Source: Streptomyces aculeolatus
GTDB taxonomy: Bacteria; Actinomycetota; Actinomycetes; Streptomycetales; Streptomycetaceae
NCBI RefSeq assembly: GCF_020400605.1
Contig: NZ_JAINRD010000026.1
Coordinates: forward strand, 62,001 to 126,000
DNA: 64,000 nt
Direction: 5' to 3'
A program made the position numbers and the translations under genes. How positions within the stretch are numbered: position 1 is the first letter of the stretch; the number at the start of each line of letters is the position of its first letter. Below the pieces are notes generated by a model. The model ran no database searches and had not been told where the DNA came from. It saw only the letters and a program-made list of their open reading frames with translations. Below are positions 1-8,392 of the stretch, one piece after another.

Positions 1-452
1 AGGAAGAAGGCGAAGGGGATGGCCCAGGCGGCGTAGACGAGCATCAGGCCCAGGCGGGTGTCGTAGAGGTTGGCGTCGGCGTACATGCCGAACAGCGGGG
101 CCAGGAACATCTGCAGCGGGAAGAGCGTCCCGGAGAAGATCACCCAGAACCACAGGGCGGGCCGGGGTATCGGCAGCACGATGACGGCGAACGCGGCCAT
201 CGCCGCGACCACCACGGCCACGCCGCCGCACACCACGGCGTACAGCATGGAGCTGGCGAAGCCGTCGCCGATGCCGGCGTCGGTCCACGCGGCCTTGACG
301 TTGTCGAAGAAGGCGAAGCCCTGCGGGGTCCAGTCGACCGAGCCGGTGAACTCCTCGGGCGGGGTCAGCGAGTTCACGATCAGGATGTAGAGCGGCAGCA
401 GCCAGAGCAGCACGCAGCCGGCAACGAAGAGGTTGCGCATGTGGCGTCCCAT
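1..452 (-). CDS. Carbohydrate ABC transporter permease (MalG type), partial
   Basis: Inner-membrane permease of a sugar ABC importer. It begins with ATG at 452 and runs off the left edge, leaving about 150 residues. The first residues form a hydrophobic segment ending LPLYILIVNSL, followed by the NSL-x-PPEEF periplasmic stretch usual at the N-terminus of MalG/LacG-type permeases. At least two more membrane segments follow. GGAG lies about ten bases before the start, and the gene begins 14 bases after the stop of the upstream permease, so it is the third gene of the binding protein-permease-permease operon. An in-frame ATG at 440 is an alternative start. The EAA loop lies outside the window. 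No ATPase gene is visible, which is usual where one MsiK-like ATPase serves several importers. Confidence 0.88.
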   Translation of the reverse strand, partial: MGRHMRNLFVAGCVLLWLLPLYILIVNSLTPPEEFTGSVDWTPQGFAFFDNVKAAWTDAGIGDGFASSMLYAVVCGGVAVVVAAMAAFAVIVLPIPRPALWFWVIFSGTLFPLQMFLAPLFGMYADANLYDTRLGLMLVYAAWAIPFAFF

Positions 453-466
453 GTCGGTGTCTCCTC

Positions 467-1435
467 TCAGTCCTTGGCACCGGGCATCTGGCGGCGCAGA
501 TAGAGCCACGAGGAAGCGACGACGATCACGGAGAGCACGAGCGCGACGGCGGATCCGTACCCGACGTGGAAGAGGCGGAACGCCTCGCGGTACATGGTCA
601 GCGCGAGCGTCTCGGAGCTGCGCGAGGGACCGCCCTGGGTGAGGACCCAGATCATGTCGAACGCCTTGAGGCTGTTGACGATGGCCATGCCGACGACCAC
701 GACCGTCACGGCGCGCAGCTGCGGCAGGGTGATGTGGCGGAACATCCGCCAGCCGGTGGCGCCGTCCAGTTCGGCGGCCTCGATCGTCTCCCGGGGGATG
801 GCGCGCAGGCCGATGGCGAAGAGGACGACGTTCAGGCCGGTGGCCTGCCAGGTGCTGGCGACGATCATCGAGATGGTGTTCTGCGGCCACTCCAGCAGCC
901 AGCCCTGCGCCCACGAGTCGAGGCCGATGCCGCGCAGCACCTGGTTGACCGCGCCGTCCGTGGTGAGCATGAAACGCCACAGCGAGGCGGTGGCGGCGCC
1001 GGAGATCGCGAACGGCAGCACGATGACGAGCTGGGCGAGTCCGCCGAAGCGGCGCATCCGGTGGGTGGCCACCGCGATGGCGAGGCCGGCCACGACGGGC
1101 AGCAGCAGGGTGCCGGCGACCCACATGAAGGTGTTGAGCAGCGAGCGGCCGAAGATCGGGTCCTCGGCGAGCCGCGTGTAGTTGTCGATGCCGGTGAAGC
1201 TGCTGGTGAAGCCGTTGTCCTCGAAGAAGCTGCCGTAGATGCTGCGGAGGAAGGGGTAGACGAGCAGGACGCCGACGAGCGCGAGCGCGGGCAGCGCCCA
1301 GGGGATGCCGGCGAACGGGCCGCCCATGCGGCCGGTGGACGTGCCTCTGGAGGCCTGGTGCGGGCTGCGGACGGGTATGCGGCGGCGTACGCGTACGGGC
1401 TTGGCGGCTTCCGCCGTGCCCACGGTGTCGGTCAT
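467..1435 (-). CDS. Carbohydrate ABC transporter permease (MalF type)
   Basis: First permease of the sugar importer, about 322 residues. A roughly 50-residue basic cytoplasmic N-terminus precedes six predicted membrane helices, the first around WALPALALVGVLLVYPFL. The EAA-type loop that docks the ATPase is visible as EAAELDGATGWRMFRHITLP. The ATG at 1435 overlaps the stop of the binding-protein gene (ATGA), so translation is coupled. A longer open frame continues upstream, but that part lies inside the binding-protein gene and is a shadow. The substrate cannot be read from the permease. The neighbouring divergent anmK makes an amino-sugar or cell-wall sugar possible, but this is inference. 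Confidence 0.9.
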   Translation of the reverse strand: MTDTVGTAEAAKPVRVRRRIPVRSPHQASRGTSTGRMGGPFAGIPWALPALALVGVLLVYPFLRSIYGSFFEDNGFTSSFTGIDNYTRLAEDPIFGRSLLNTFMWVAGTLLLPVVAGLAIAVATHRMRRFGGLAQLVIVLPFAISGAATASLWRFMLTTDGAVNQVLRGIGLDSWAQGWLLEWPQNTISMIVASTWQATGLNVVLFAIGLRAIPRETIEAAELDGATGWRMFRHITLPQLRAVTVVVVGMAIVNSLKAFDMIWVLTQGGPSRSSETLALTMYREAFRLFHVGYGSAVALVLSVIVVASSWLYLRRQMPGAKD

Positions 1436-2781
1436 GACTTCTCCGCCTCCCGCCACACCTTCCACGCCTCGTCGGCACGCTCCTGCATGGTCCGCAGCCC
1501 GCTGCGGTACGAGTGCGGTTCGATGAGCATGCCCGCGAGGTCGTCCACGGTGGACTCGACCAGTTCGGGCGGGCCCTGTTCCCAGAAGCGGTTGAGCAGC
1601 CACAGGTCCTCGGACTGGCGGGTGACGCCATCGATGACCGCGTTGGCGGGCTTGACCATCGGGTTGGGGCTGCCGTCGGAGAGACCGTGTGCGAACGCGG
1701 TGGCGACCTCGGGGTGCAGCCAGCCGCCGGCGGCCTTCAACGCCTCTTCCCGGTCCGGGCCCTTGACGGTGACGGCGAAGGCGCTCGACTCGAAGATCAC
1801 GCAGGGGCGGGCCGCCGGGTCGGCCATGGGCAGGACGAAGGCGTCGACGGTCTTGCCGGGCTTGGCGCCGGCACCGGCGAAGACGCCGCCCAGCCAGGTG
1901 CCGCAGGCGACCATCCCGATGTCGCCGTGGACGACCGCGGCGGCGGCGTTGTTGTGGTCCACGTCCATGCTGGTGAACCAGTTCTTGTCGAAGAAGCCGG
2001 CGATCGTGCGCAGCGCCCGTTCGGCGCGCGGGTCCGTGTAGCGCTCGCGCCCGTTCATCAGGTCGTCGTAGAACTGCGGGTCCTGACGGCTCAGGATCTC
2101 CTGGAACCAGATGAACGCGGGCCAGCGGCCGGCCGTGGTGCCGTGCAGCGGGGTGATGCCGTTGTCCTTCAGCCGGGTGCAGGCGGTGAGGAAGTCGTCC
2201 CAGGTCTCGGGCTTCTTGAGGCGGTGCTCGGCGAATACCTCGGGGTTGTAGAAGATCACCCAGTAGGCGAGGTTCATCGGCAGCCCGTAGACGCGGCCGC
2301 CGTAGGTGAACGCCTCGCGCAGCGAGGGGTCGACCCAGCCCTGGGACTCGGCGGACTCCCACTGCTCGGACAGGTCCTCGATGCCGCCGGTGCGTGCGAG
2401 GTCGCGCAGCCGGTAGCCGGACCAGTACTTGAGCAGATCGGGGGTCTTGTTCGTGCGGAGCGAGGACTTGACGATCTGCTCGAAGGACTCGAGGGACGGG
2501 ATGACCTCGGGGACGAGCTGCAGGCCGGCGGTGGCCTTGAGCGCCTTGCCTGCGGCCTGGAGCGGAGCCTCCCAGGTGGCGTTGTCGCCGTGGATGGCGA
2601 CCTTGCCGGGTCCTTGTCCCGCGGCGCTGCCGCAGGCGGTGGCCAGTCCGCCGGCGGCGGTGGCGACCGCGCCGGCCGCGGAGACGCGGAGCAGGGTACG
2701 GCGGTCGACGTGCTGCGTGCGGGGGGTGGTCGTGCCGGGGTCGGTGGTTGGCGGGGGGATCGGCGGATGACGACCTGACAT
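1432..2781 (-). CDS. Sugar ABC transporter substrate-binding lipoprotein (SBP family 1)
   Basis: Extracellular solute-binding protein of the importer, 449 residues. A 25-residue proline-rich N-terminus precedes a twin-arginine-like region (RRTLLRVSAAG), a hydrophobic stretch and a lipobox ending LATAC, so the mature protein should be lipid-anchored. The body shows SBP family 1 features, including a GI-x-PLHGTTAGRW-like segment and ligand-cleft aromatics (WYWxxGY-like and WLGG). It is the first gene of the operon. A LacI-type operator lies 24-41 bases upstream of its start. The sugar is unknown. Uptake of amino sugar or muropeptide-derived sugar is suggested only by the divergent anmK. Confidence 0.9.
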   Translation of the reverse strand: MSGRHPPIPPPTTDPGTTTPRTQHVDRRTLLRVSAAGAVATAAGGLATACGSAAGQGPGKVAIHGDNATWEAPLQAAGKALKATAGLQLVPEVIPSLESFEQIVKSSLRTNKTPDLLKYWSGYRLRDLARTGGIEDLSEQWESAESQGWVDPSLREAFTYGGRVYGLPMNLAYWVIFYNPEVFAEHRLKKPETWDDFLTACTRLKDNGITPLHGTTAGRWPAFIWFQEILSRQDPQFYDDLMNGRERYTDPRAERALRTIAGFFDKNWFTSMDVDHNNAAAAVVHGDIGMVACGTWLGGVFAGAGAKPGKTVDAFVLPMADPAARPCVIFESSAFAVTVKGPDREEALKAAGGWLHPEVATAFAHGLSDGSPNPMVKPANAVIDGVTRQSEDLWLLNRFWEQGPPELVESTVDDLAGMLIEPHSYRSGLRTMQERADEAWKVWREAEKS

Positions 2782-2804
2782 CGGGCGGCTCCCTGGGTCA
2801 CGCT

Positions 2805-2822
2805 CGTGTTATCGTTAACACG
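2805..2822. promoter_or_regulatory. LacI-family-type operator of the sugar importer operon
   Basis: CGTGTTATCGTTAACACG is a near-perfect 18-bp dyad (16 of 18 positions symmetric) with the central CG typical of LacI/GalR-family operators. It lies 24-41 bases upstream of the binding-protein start. No matching regulator gene is next to it in the window, so the repressor is probably encoded elsewhere. Confidence 0.6.
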
Positions 2823-2873
2823 CGGTGGAGAGAGCTTGACGGTCGACGACCGCCGACGTCAATGGCCTCGCAG

Positions 2874-2945
2874 TGAAATTTCAGAAGATGGCCTGACAAC
2901 TCAGGCCGCGCTTTTGCTTGCGGCAGAATGCCCGAAATGTATAGT
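2874..2945 (+). promoter_or_regulatory. Candidate anmK promoter with two upstream dyads
   Basis: TATAGT at 2940-2945 is a good -10 element, with TTGCGG at 2918-2923 as a possible -35 (16-base spacing). This would give a leader of about 130 bases before anmK. Upstream lie a perfect 10-bp palindrome, TGAAATTTCA (2874-2883), and a perfect 7-bp inverted repeat, GGCCTGA-CAAC-TCAGGCC (2890-2907). The GAAA/TTTC dyad resembles sites described for RpiR/MurR-type sugar-phosphate regulators, but that link is inference. Confidence 0.4.
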
Positions 2946-3080
2946 TCTGGCCCAGCGGGGTCGCAGGCCCGTCGCCGCGCCTCTGCGCAAGGACGGCACC
3001 CGGCCGCCGGGCCTGCGACCTCGACACCACCCGGCCCGAGCCGCCGTCCCCCCGGCGAACGCGCCGACGACAATGGCCCG

Positions 3081-4283
3081 ATGACCCACCCGCACCCCGC
3101 CCCCGCGCTCACCGTCGTCGGCCTGCTCAGCGGCACCTCGTACGACGCCGTGGACGCCGCCGTCTGCGACCTGCGCCTGGCCGGCGAAGAACTCCTCCTG
3201 CACCCCCGCGGCCTGCACAGCGCCCCCTTCCCCGACGAGCTGCGCCGCGCCGTCGCCGCCTGCCTGCCCCCGGCGCGGACGACGATGGCGGAGGTCTGCC
3301 GGCTCGACACCGAACTGGGCCGGTTCTTCGGCCGGGTGGCCGCCGAGGCGGTCGACGCCGTGGCGGGCGGCCGCGCCGACCTCGTCGTCTCGCACGGGCA
3401 GACCGTCTACCACTGGGTCGAGGGCCGGCAGGCCCGCGGCACCCTCCAGCTCGGCGGCGCCGCCTGGATCGCCGAGGCCACCGGGCTGCCGGTCGTCTCC
3501 GACGTCCGCACCCGCGACATCGCCCGCGGCGGCCAGGGCGCCCCGCTCGCCTCCACCCTCGACGCGCTGCTGCTGCTCGGCGAGGGACCCGGCCCGCGGC
3601 GCGGGGCGCTGAACCTCGGCGGCATCGCCAACATCACGGTCCGCGGCGGCTCCGGCGGGATCGTCGCGTACGACCTGGGGCCGGCCAACGCGCTCATCGA
3701 CGCGGCGGTGGCCGACGGCACGGGTGGCGCCGAGACGATGGACACCGACGGCGCGCGGGCGCGGCGCGGCACCGTGGACCGGGAGCTGCTGCGCCGGCTG
3801 CTGGCCGAGCCGTACTACGCGCTGGCCGCGCCCAAGTCGACGGGCAAGGAGCTGTTCCACGGGGTGTATCTGCGCGAGCAGGTGGCGGCCGCGGGCGGCC
3901 GCCCGGAGCTGGACGACCTGGTCGCCACCGTCACGGAGCTGACCGCGGAGCTGGTCGCGGCGGCGTGCCGGGATTACGGGGTCGAGGAACTGGTCGTCTC
4001 CGGCGGCGGGGTGCGCAACCCGGCGCTGCTGGCGCGGCTCGCGGAGCTGTGCGCTCCGGCGCGGGTGTCGCCGATCGAGGAGCACGGGCTGTCGTCGCAG
4101 GGCAAGGAGGGGTATCTCTTCGCGCTGCTGGGCTTTCTGACGGTGTGCGGGCTGCCGGCGTCGGTCCCGTCGGCGACGGGCGCGCGCGAGGCGGCGCTGC
4201 TGGGGTCGATCACGCCGGGGGCGCGGCCGCTGCGGCTGCCGGAGCCGGCGGCGCAGGCGCCGGTGCGGCTGCGGGTGGTGTGA
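3081..4283 (+). CDS. anmK: Anhydro-N-acetylmuramic acid kinase
   Basis: Cytoplasmic kinase that opens and phosphorylates 1,6-anhydro-MurNAc to MurNAc-6-phosphate in peptidoglycan recycling. It has 400 residues, within or slightly above the usual 370-390. Family landmarks are visible: the N-terminal phosphate loop GLLSGTSYDAVDAAV, SHGQTVYHW, LNLGGIANIT and YDLGPANALID. The loop reads GTSYDA where many homologues read GTSxDG. The ATG at 3081 is chosen because the conserved protein starts there; an open frame extends upstream but encodes Pro/Arg-rich sequence without homology. The gene is divergent from the sugar ABC operon, which hints that the importer may supply a cell-wall sugar. No MurNAc-6-phosphate etherase is in the window. 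Confidence 0.93.
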   Translation: MTHPHPAPALTVVGLLSGTSYDAVDAAVCDLRLAGEELLLHPRGLHSAPFPDELRRAVAACLPPARTTMAEVCRLDTELGRFFGRVAAEAVDAVAGGRADLVVSHGQTVYHWVEGRQARGTLQLGGAAWIAEATGLPVVSDVRTRDIARGGQGAPLASTLDALLLLGEGPGPRRGALNLGGIANITVRGGSGGIVAYDLGPANALIDAAVADGTGGAETMDTDGARARRGTVDRELLRRLLAEPYYALAAPKSTGKELFHGVYLREQVAAAGGRPELDDLVATVTELTAELVAAACRDYGVEELVVSGGGVRNPALLARLAELCAPARVSPIEEHGLSSQGKEGYLFALLGFLTVCGLPASVPSATGAREAALLGSITPGARPLRLPEPAAQAPVRLRVV

Positions 4284-4457
4284 CGCCCGGGGCGCAGTCG
4301 GTACGGGCCGTGCCCCGGCGGCAGGGCGGGCCGCGCCGGGCCGCGGGCGCGCTGCCGGGTACGTCGGCAGTCGAAGGGGCGCCCCCGGAGGGCTACCCCC
4401 GCAGCACGGCGGACCGGGCGCGATCGGGCGGCAGGCTCGCGGCGTTCGGCGCCGCGA

Positions 4458-5129
4458 TCAGCGCCGGGCGCTGAGCGCCGCGGCCAGTGCCGCCGTCGCC
4501 GCGGCGGCCAGGGCCGCGCCGGTCAGCGGCAGCAGCGGCAGCGGCACCTCCGCCGCGCGGGAGCCGGTGACCAGGCCGGTCACGGCGGCGTTGGCCGGGG
4601 AGCCCGCCGCCACCAGCACCGCCCCCGCGCCGGCGAGCGTCGCCGGCACCGCCCAGGCCCGGCTGCGCAGCAGCGGCCGGTTGCACAGCGCACCCACCGC
4701 CGTGCCCAGCAGCGCGCACGTCAGCGTCGCCAGCAGGCCCGCGCCCGTCGCCGCCGCCACCGGGACGGCGGTGTCAGCGGCCCGGTCCGAGCCGTGCGCG
4801 TCGCTGATGAGCACGACGACCGCCACGCCGGCCGCGCCCAGGGCGCACGCCGCCGCGAACGCCGCGGCCAGGCTTGCCAGATGGGCCCGCGCCGGGCCGC
4901 CGGCCGCGGCCAGGCAGGCCCGCGCGGCGGGCGGCTCCACACCGGTGCACACCCGCACCAGCCAGGCCGCGACCGGCAGCACCGCCGCCGCGGCCACGCC
5001 GAGCGAGTCCAGCACCGCCTGCCCCGGCTGGACGCCGACGGCCAGTGCGGCCGCGTACACCAGCAGCGGCGGCAGCCAGCGGTGCGACCTGGCGAGCAGG
5101 GCGAGTTGGTAGCGCACGAGCGCGGTCAC
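4458..5129 (-). CDS. ABC transporter integral membrane protein (small, ABC-2-like)
   Basis: 223-residue, very hydrophobic Ala/Leu-rich protein with about six membrane segments. The GTG start at 5129 overlaps the stop of the ABC ATPase gene (GTGA), so the two form a coupled pair and this protein is probably the membrane partner. Weak general resemblance to small ABC-2 exporter membrane subunits is the only functional evidence. The substrate is unknown. A longer reading upstream is a shadow of the ATPase gene. Confidence 0.75.
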   Translation of the reverse strand: MTALVRYQLALLARSHRWLPPLLVYAAALAVGVQPGQAVLDSLGVAAAAVLPVAAWLVRVCTGVEPPAARACLAAAGGPARAHLASLAAAFAAACALGAAGVAVVVLISDAHGSDRAADTAVPVAAATGAGLLATLTCALLGTAVGALCNRPLLRSRAWAVPATLAGAGAVLVAAGSPANAAVTGLVTGSRAAEVPLPLLPLTGAALAAAATAALAAALSARR

Positions 5130-5974
5130 GGCGCCGGGTCCCCGTCGGGCGGGTACGCCACGGGGTGCACGCCGCGGATGTGCCAGCCGGGGCGGGCGTC
5201 GAGCAGGGCGCGCAGCAGCGCGTCGGAGTGCGCCGCGGACACGGTCAGCCGGCAGCCGCCGCCGGGCAGTTCCTCGTGCAGCGGCGCTCCGGGCAGCCCG
5301 CCGGGAACCGGGGAGCCGGGCTCTCCGACCGCTTCGACCACCACCGCGGGCCCGCCGCCCGCGGGCCCGGCGGCGACCCGTCCGCCGCCGACGCGGTAGG
5401 CGGCGCGCGGCACGTCCGCCAGCCGCCGCGGGTCGTGGTCGACGAAGACCACCGCCCCGCCGGCGGCCAGCCGCTCCCCCACCGCCGCGTCCAGCTCGGC
5501 GCGCGCCCGCGCGTCCAGCCCGGTCCACGCCTCGTCGAGCACCAGCAGCTCCGGCTCGGCGAGCAGCGCCTGCGCCACCGCGACCTTCTGGCTGCCGCCC
5601 TTCGACAGCTCGTCCAGCGGCGTGCGCGCCGACTCCCCCGCCCCGAACCGCTCCAGCCACCGCTCTGCCCGCCGCCGTGCCTCCGCCCCGCGCAGCCCGT
5701 GCACCCGGCCCAGGTGCGTCAGATAGCCGAGGGCGGTCAGCGGCAGCGCGGCGGGGAAGCGCTCCGGCACGTACGCCGTGCGCGCGGGGCGGTCGGTGAC
5801 GCGGCCGGCGCTGGGCAGGTCGATGCCCGCGAGCAGCCGCAGCAGCGTCGACTTGCCGCCGCCGTTGGCGCCTTCGACGCGTACGAGCCCGCCCGCAGGC
5901 ACCCGCAGGTCGACTCCGCGCAGCACCCAGGGCCCGCGTCTGCCGTAGCGGCGCCCGACCGCGTCCAGCCTCAT
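5126..5974 (-). CDS. ABC transporter ATP-binding protein
   Basis: 282-residue nucleotide-binding subunit. The Walker A loop is GANGGGKST (around residue 36), the signature region reads LSKGGSQK (the usual LSGGQ replaced by a KGGS variant, common in ABC-2/Ccm-type exporters), and Walker B is LLVLDEAW, followed by GLD and a switch His in FVDHD. The last 80 residues form a Pro/Gly-rich tail typical of streptomycete exporters and may sense cargo or be non-catalytic. It is paired by overlapping translation with the membrane protein downstream. It is divergent from the methyltransferase gene at 6110. Confidence 0.88.
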   Translation of the reverse strand: MRLDAVGRRYGRRGPWVLRGVDLRVPAGGLVRVEGANGGGKSTLLRLLAGIDLPSAGRVTDRPARTAYVPERFPAALPLTALGYLTHLGRVHGLRGAEARRRAERWLERFGAGESARTPLDELSKGGSQKVAVAQALLAEPELLVLDEAWTGLDARARAELDAAVGERLAAGGAVVFVDHDPRRLADVPRAAYRVGGGRVAAGPAGGGPAVVVEAVGEPGSPVPGGLPGAPLHEELPGGGCRLTVSAAHSDALLRALLDARPGWHIRGVHPVAYPPDGDPAP

Positions 5975-6109
5975 GGCCCGGATGATCTCACGGCGGTATC
6001 CACCCGGCGAGCGCCCCGGACCGCGGCCGGGTGGCCGGATCGCTTACGGTGCACGGGCAGTTGGTCTATTTTTTGTGGCTTCAGCGCGACTGGTGGCGGG
6101 AGAGTTCTG

Positions 6110-6913
6110 ATGGGGGACACGGATGGCGGCGGGAGAGCGCCGGTGATCGACACCACCGTGCCGCAGTCGGCCCGGATCTGGAACTTCTGGCTGGGCGGCA
6201 GCGACAACTACCGCGTCGACCGGCTGGCGGGCGAGGCGTACGTACGGCTCTCGCCCGCGATCGTCGACATCGCCCGCGCGTCGCGCGCCTTCCTCACCCG
6301 CTCCCTGCGCTACCTCGCGGTCGAGGCCGGAATACGCCAGTTCCTCGACGTCGGCACCGGCCTGCCGACGGCCCAGAACACGCACGAAGTGGCGCAGGGC
6401 ATACACCCGTCGGCGCGGGTCGTCTACGTCGACAACGACCCGATGGTCCTCGCGCACGCCCGCGCCCTGCTGGTCTCCCGGCCCACCGGGGTGTGCGACT
6501 ACGTGAACGCCGACGTGCACGAGCCGGACACGGTGCTGGCGGGCGCGACGAAGACGCTGGACCTCGACGAGCCGGTGGGGCTGATCCTCAGCGGGATCGT
6601 GGGGCACGTCGCTGACTACGAGGAGGCGCGCGCGATCGTCGCCCGCCTGGTCGGCGCGCTGCCGGCCGGCAGCCACCTGGTGCTCAGCGACGGTACGGGC
6701 GTGGTGCACCGCGAGGCCCGGCGGGCGCAGGACGCGTACAACAGGAGCGGCGCGGTGCCGTATGTGCTGCGCACGCCGGAGGAGATCGAAGGGTTCTTCA
6801 CGGGCCTGGAGCTGGTCGGGCCCGGTGTCGTGTCATGCTCCCGCTGGCGGCCCGAGGGCGGCGGGGAGCCGGAGCCGGTCGACCAGTTCGGCGGCGTGGG
6901 ACGGAAGGGGTGA
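6110..6913 (+). CDS. SAM-dependent methyltransferase, DUF574 (PF04672) family
   Basis: 267-residue protein of the actinobacterial S-adenosyl methyltransferase family DUF574. The N-terminal signature SARIWNFWLGGSDNYRVD is diagnostic. The SAM-binding motif I is FLDVGTGLPT, and VVYVDNDPMVLAHAR supplies the acidic residue that binds the ribose. ATG at 6110 is chosen because it precedes the conserved block MGDTDGGGR. The physiological substrate of the family is unknown; such genes are abundant in Streptomyces. The downstream HAD gene begins at or just after the stop, so the two are probably co-transcribed. Confidence 0.9.
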   Translation: MGDTDGGGRAPVIDTTVPQSARIWNFWLGGSDNYRVDRLAGEAYVRLSPAIVDIARASRAFLTRSLRYLAVEAGIRQFLDVGTGLPTAQNTHEVAQGIHPSARVVYVDNDPMVLAHARALLVSRPTGVCDYVNADVHEPDTVLAGATKTLDLDEPVGLILSGIVGHVADYEEARAIVARLVGALPAGSHLVLSDGTGVVHREARRAQDAYNRSGAVPYVLRTPEEIEGFFTGLELVGPGVVSCSRWRPEGGGEPEPVDQFGGVGRKG

Positions 6914-6918
6914 GCCGG

Positions 6919-7653
6919 ATGGCGGCGGAGGAGTTCGATCCGGGGGCGGTACGGGCCGTCGCGTTCGACATCTTCGGCACCACCGTGGACTGGCGCACGG
7001 GCGTCGCGGAGCAGGTGGCGCACCTGGCGCGGCGCCGCGGGGTGGAGCTGGACGGCGCCGCCTTCGCCGACGAGTGGCGGGGGATGTACCTGCCGTCGAT
7101 GGGCCGGGTCAACGGCGGCGAGCGGGAGTGGGCGTATCTCGACGTGCTGCACCGCGAGTCGCTGGACGAGCTGCTCGAACGCCACGGTGTGGCCGCCGCC
7201 TTCGACGACGGTGCCCGCGGCGAGCTGGTGCGCGCCTGGCACCGGCTGCCCGCGTGGGACGACGCGGCCGCGGGCCTCGCGCGGCTGAGCGGCCGGTACG
7301 TGGTGGCGGCGCTGTCCAACGGCGGCTTCGCGCTGCTGACCCGGCTGGTGAAGGCGGCGGGGCTGCCGTTCGACTGCATCCTCTCCGCCGAGCTGGCGCA
7401 GCGCTACAAGCCGGACCCGGCGCCGTATCTGACGGCCGCTCGGCTGCTTGACGTCGCGCCCGGCGAGCTGCTGATGGTGGCCTGCCACGGCTGGGACCTG
7501 GCGGGCGCGCGCGGCGCGGGGCTGCGGACGGCGTTCGTGGACCGCCCGCTGGAGAAGGGACCGGCGGGCGGGGCGGACCGCGCGGCGGACGTGCCCGCAG
7601 ACGTGGCGGCGGCGGACTTCGCGGACCTGGCCGACCGGTTGGGCTGTCCGTGA
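6919..7653 (+). CDS. HAD-superfamily hydrolase, haloacid dehalogenase type II
   Basis: 244-residue cytoplasmic hydrolase. Motif I is AFDIFGTTVDW (nucleophile Asp in D-x-FGT), motif II is ALSNGGFALL, the lysine motif is RYKPDPAPYL, and the terminal acidic region is CHGWDLAGARGAGL. This pattern matches L-2-haloacid dehalogenase (type II) proteins, whose true substrate in actinomycetes is usually unknown. Two starts are possible: GTG at 6910, overlapping the methyltransferase stop, or ATG at 6919, with GGAAGG ten bases upstream. ATG is listed. It probably forms a two-gene unit with the methyltransferase. Confidence 0.85.
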   Translation: MAAEEFDPGAVRAVAFDIFGTTVDWRTGVAEQVAHLARRRGVELDGAAFADEWRGMYLPSMGRVNGGEREWAYLDVLHRESLDELLERHGVAAAFDDGARGELVRAWHRLPAWDDAAAGLARLSGRYVVAALSNGGFALLTRLVKAAGLPFDCILSAELAQRYKPDPAPYLTAARLLDVAPGELLMVACHGWDLAGARGAGLRTAFVDRPLEKGPAGGADRAADVPADVAAADFADLADRLGCP

Positions 7654-7690
7654 CGGTGCCCTCACGCGCCGTCCATCCGTACGAAAGCAA

Positions 7691-8392
7691 TCAGCCACTC
7701 GGCGCGGGCTTCGCCTCCGGGGCCAGTTCGTCCCAGGCGACGGTGCGGTCGCACCAGCGCTCCAGCAGTGTGCGGTCGTGGCCCACGGCCAGCAGCGCGG
7801 CGCCGGAGGCGCGGCGGTAGTCCTCGACGGCCGCGACGAGCGCCGCGGTGGTGGAGGCGTCGAGCATCGCCGTCATCTCGTCGCACACCAGGATCCGGGG
7901 GCGCAGCGCCAGCGCGCGGGCGAGGCACGCCCGTTGGAGCTGGCCGTCGCTGACCTCGTGGGGGCGGCGGGCCAGCAGGTCGGGGGTGAGGCCGACGAGC
8001 GCGGCCAGTTCCCCGGTGCGGTCCTGCGCCTCGGCGCGGCGGCCGGTGGCGCGCAGCGGCTCGCCGATCAGGGCGGACAGCGTCAGCCGCGGGTCGGCGG
8101 CGAGGCGGGGCTGCTGGAAGACGACGCCGAAGGCGGTGCGCTGCTCGCGGGGTGCCCGGTGGCGCCAGCCGCGTACGGGCTCGCCGTCGAGCAGCACCTC
8201 GCCGGCGTCCGGCCGGTGCAGCAGGGCGGCGACGCGGGCGAGGGTGGACTTGCCGCAGCCGCTGGGGCCCAGCAGCCCGGTGGCCTCGCCGGGGGCGAGG
8301 GTGAGGGAGACGCCGCGGACGACGGGGACGCGGCGGTCGTATCCGGCGGTGATCGCGCGGAGCCGGAGCGGGGGCGGGCTGTCAGCGGGCAT
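7691..8392 (-). CDS. Nickel/peptide-type ABC transporter ATP-binding protein (NikE-like)
   Basis: 233-residue ATPase. Walker A is GPSGCGKST, the signature is EVSDGQLQR (the SGGQ serine-glycine is changed to SDGQ, common in this family), Walker B is ILVCDEMTAMLD and the switch His is in VGHDRT. It is the last of five genes in the order binding protein, permease, permease, ATPase, ATPase, and overlaps the preceding ATPase by 11 bases. The order and the Nur-like box upstream of the operon support the nikE position. Oligopeptide transport remains the alternative. Confidence 0.85.
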   Translation of the reverse strand: MPADSPPPLRLRAITAGYDRRVPVVRGVSLTLAPGEATGLLGPSGCGKSTLARVAALLHRPDAGEVLLDGEPVRGWRHRAPREQRTAFGVVFQQPRLAADPRLTLSALIGEPLRATGRRAEAQDRTGELAALVGLTPDLLARRPHEVSDGQLQRACLARALALRPRILVCDEMTAMLDASTTAALVAAVEDYRRASGAALLAVGHDRTLLERWCDRTVAWDELAPEAKPAPSG

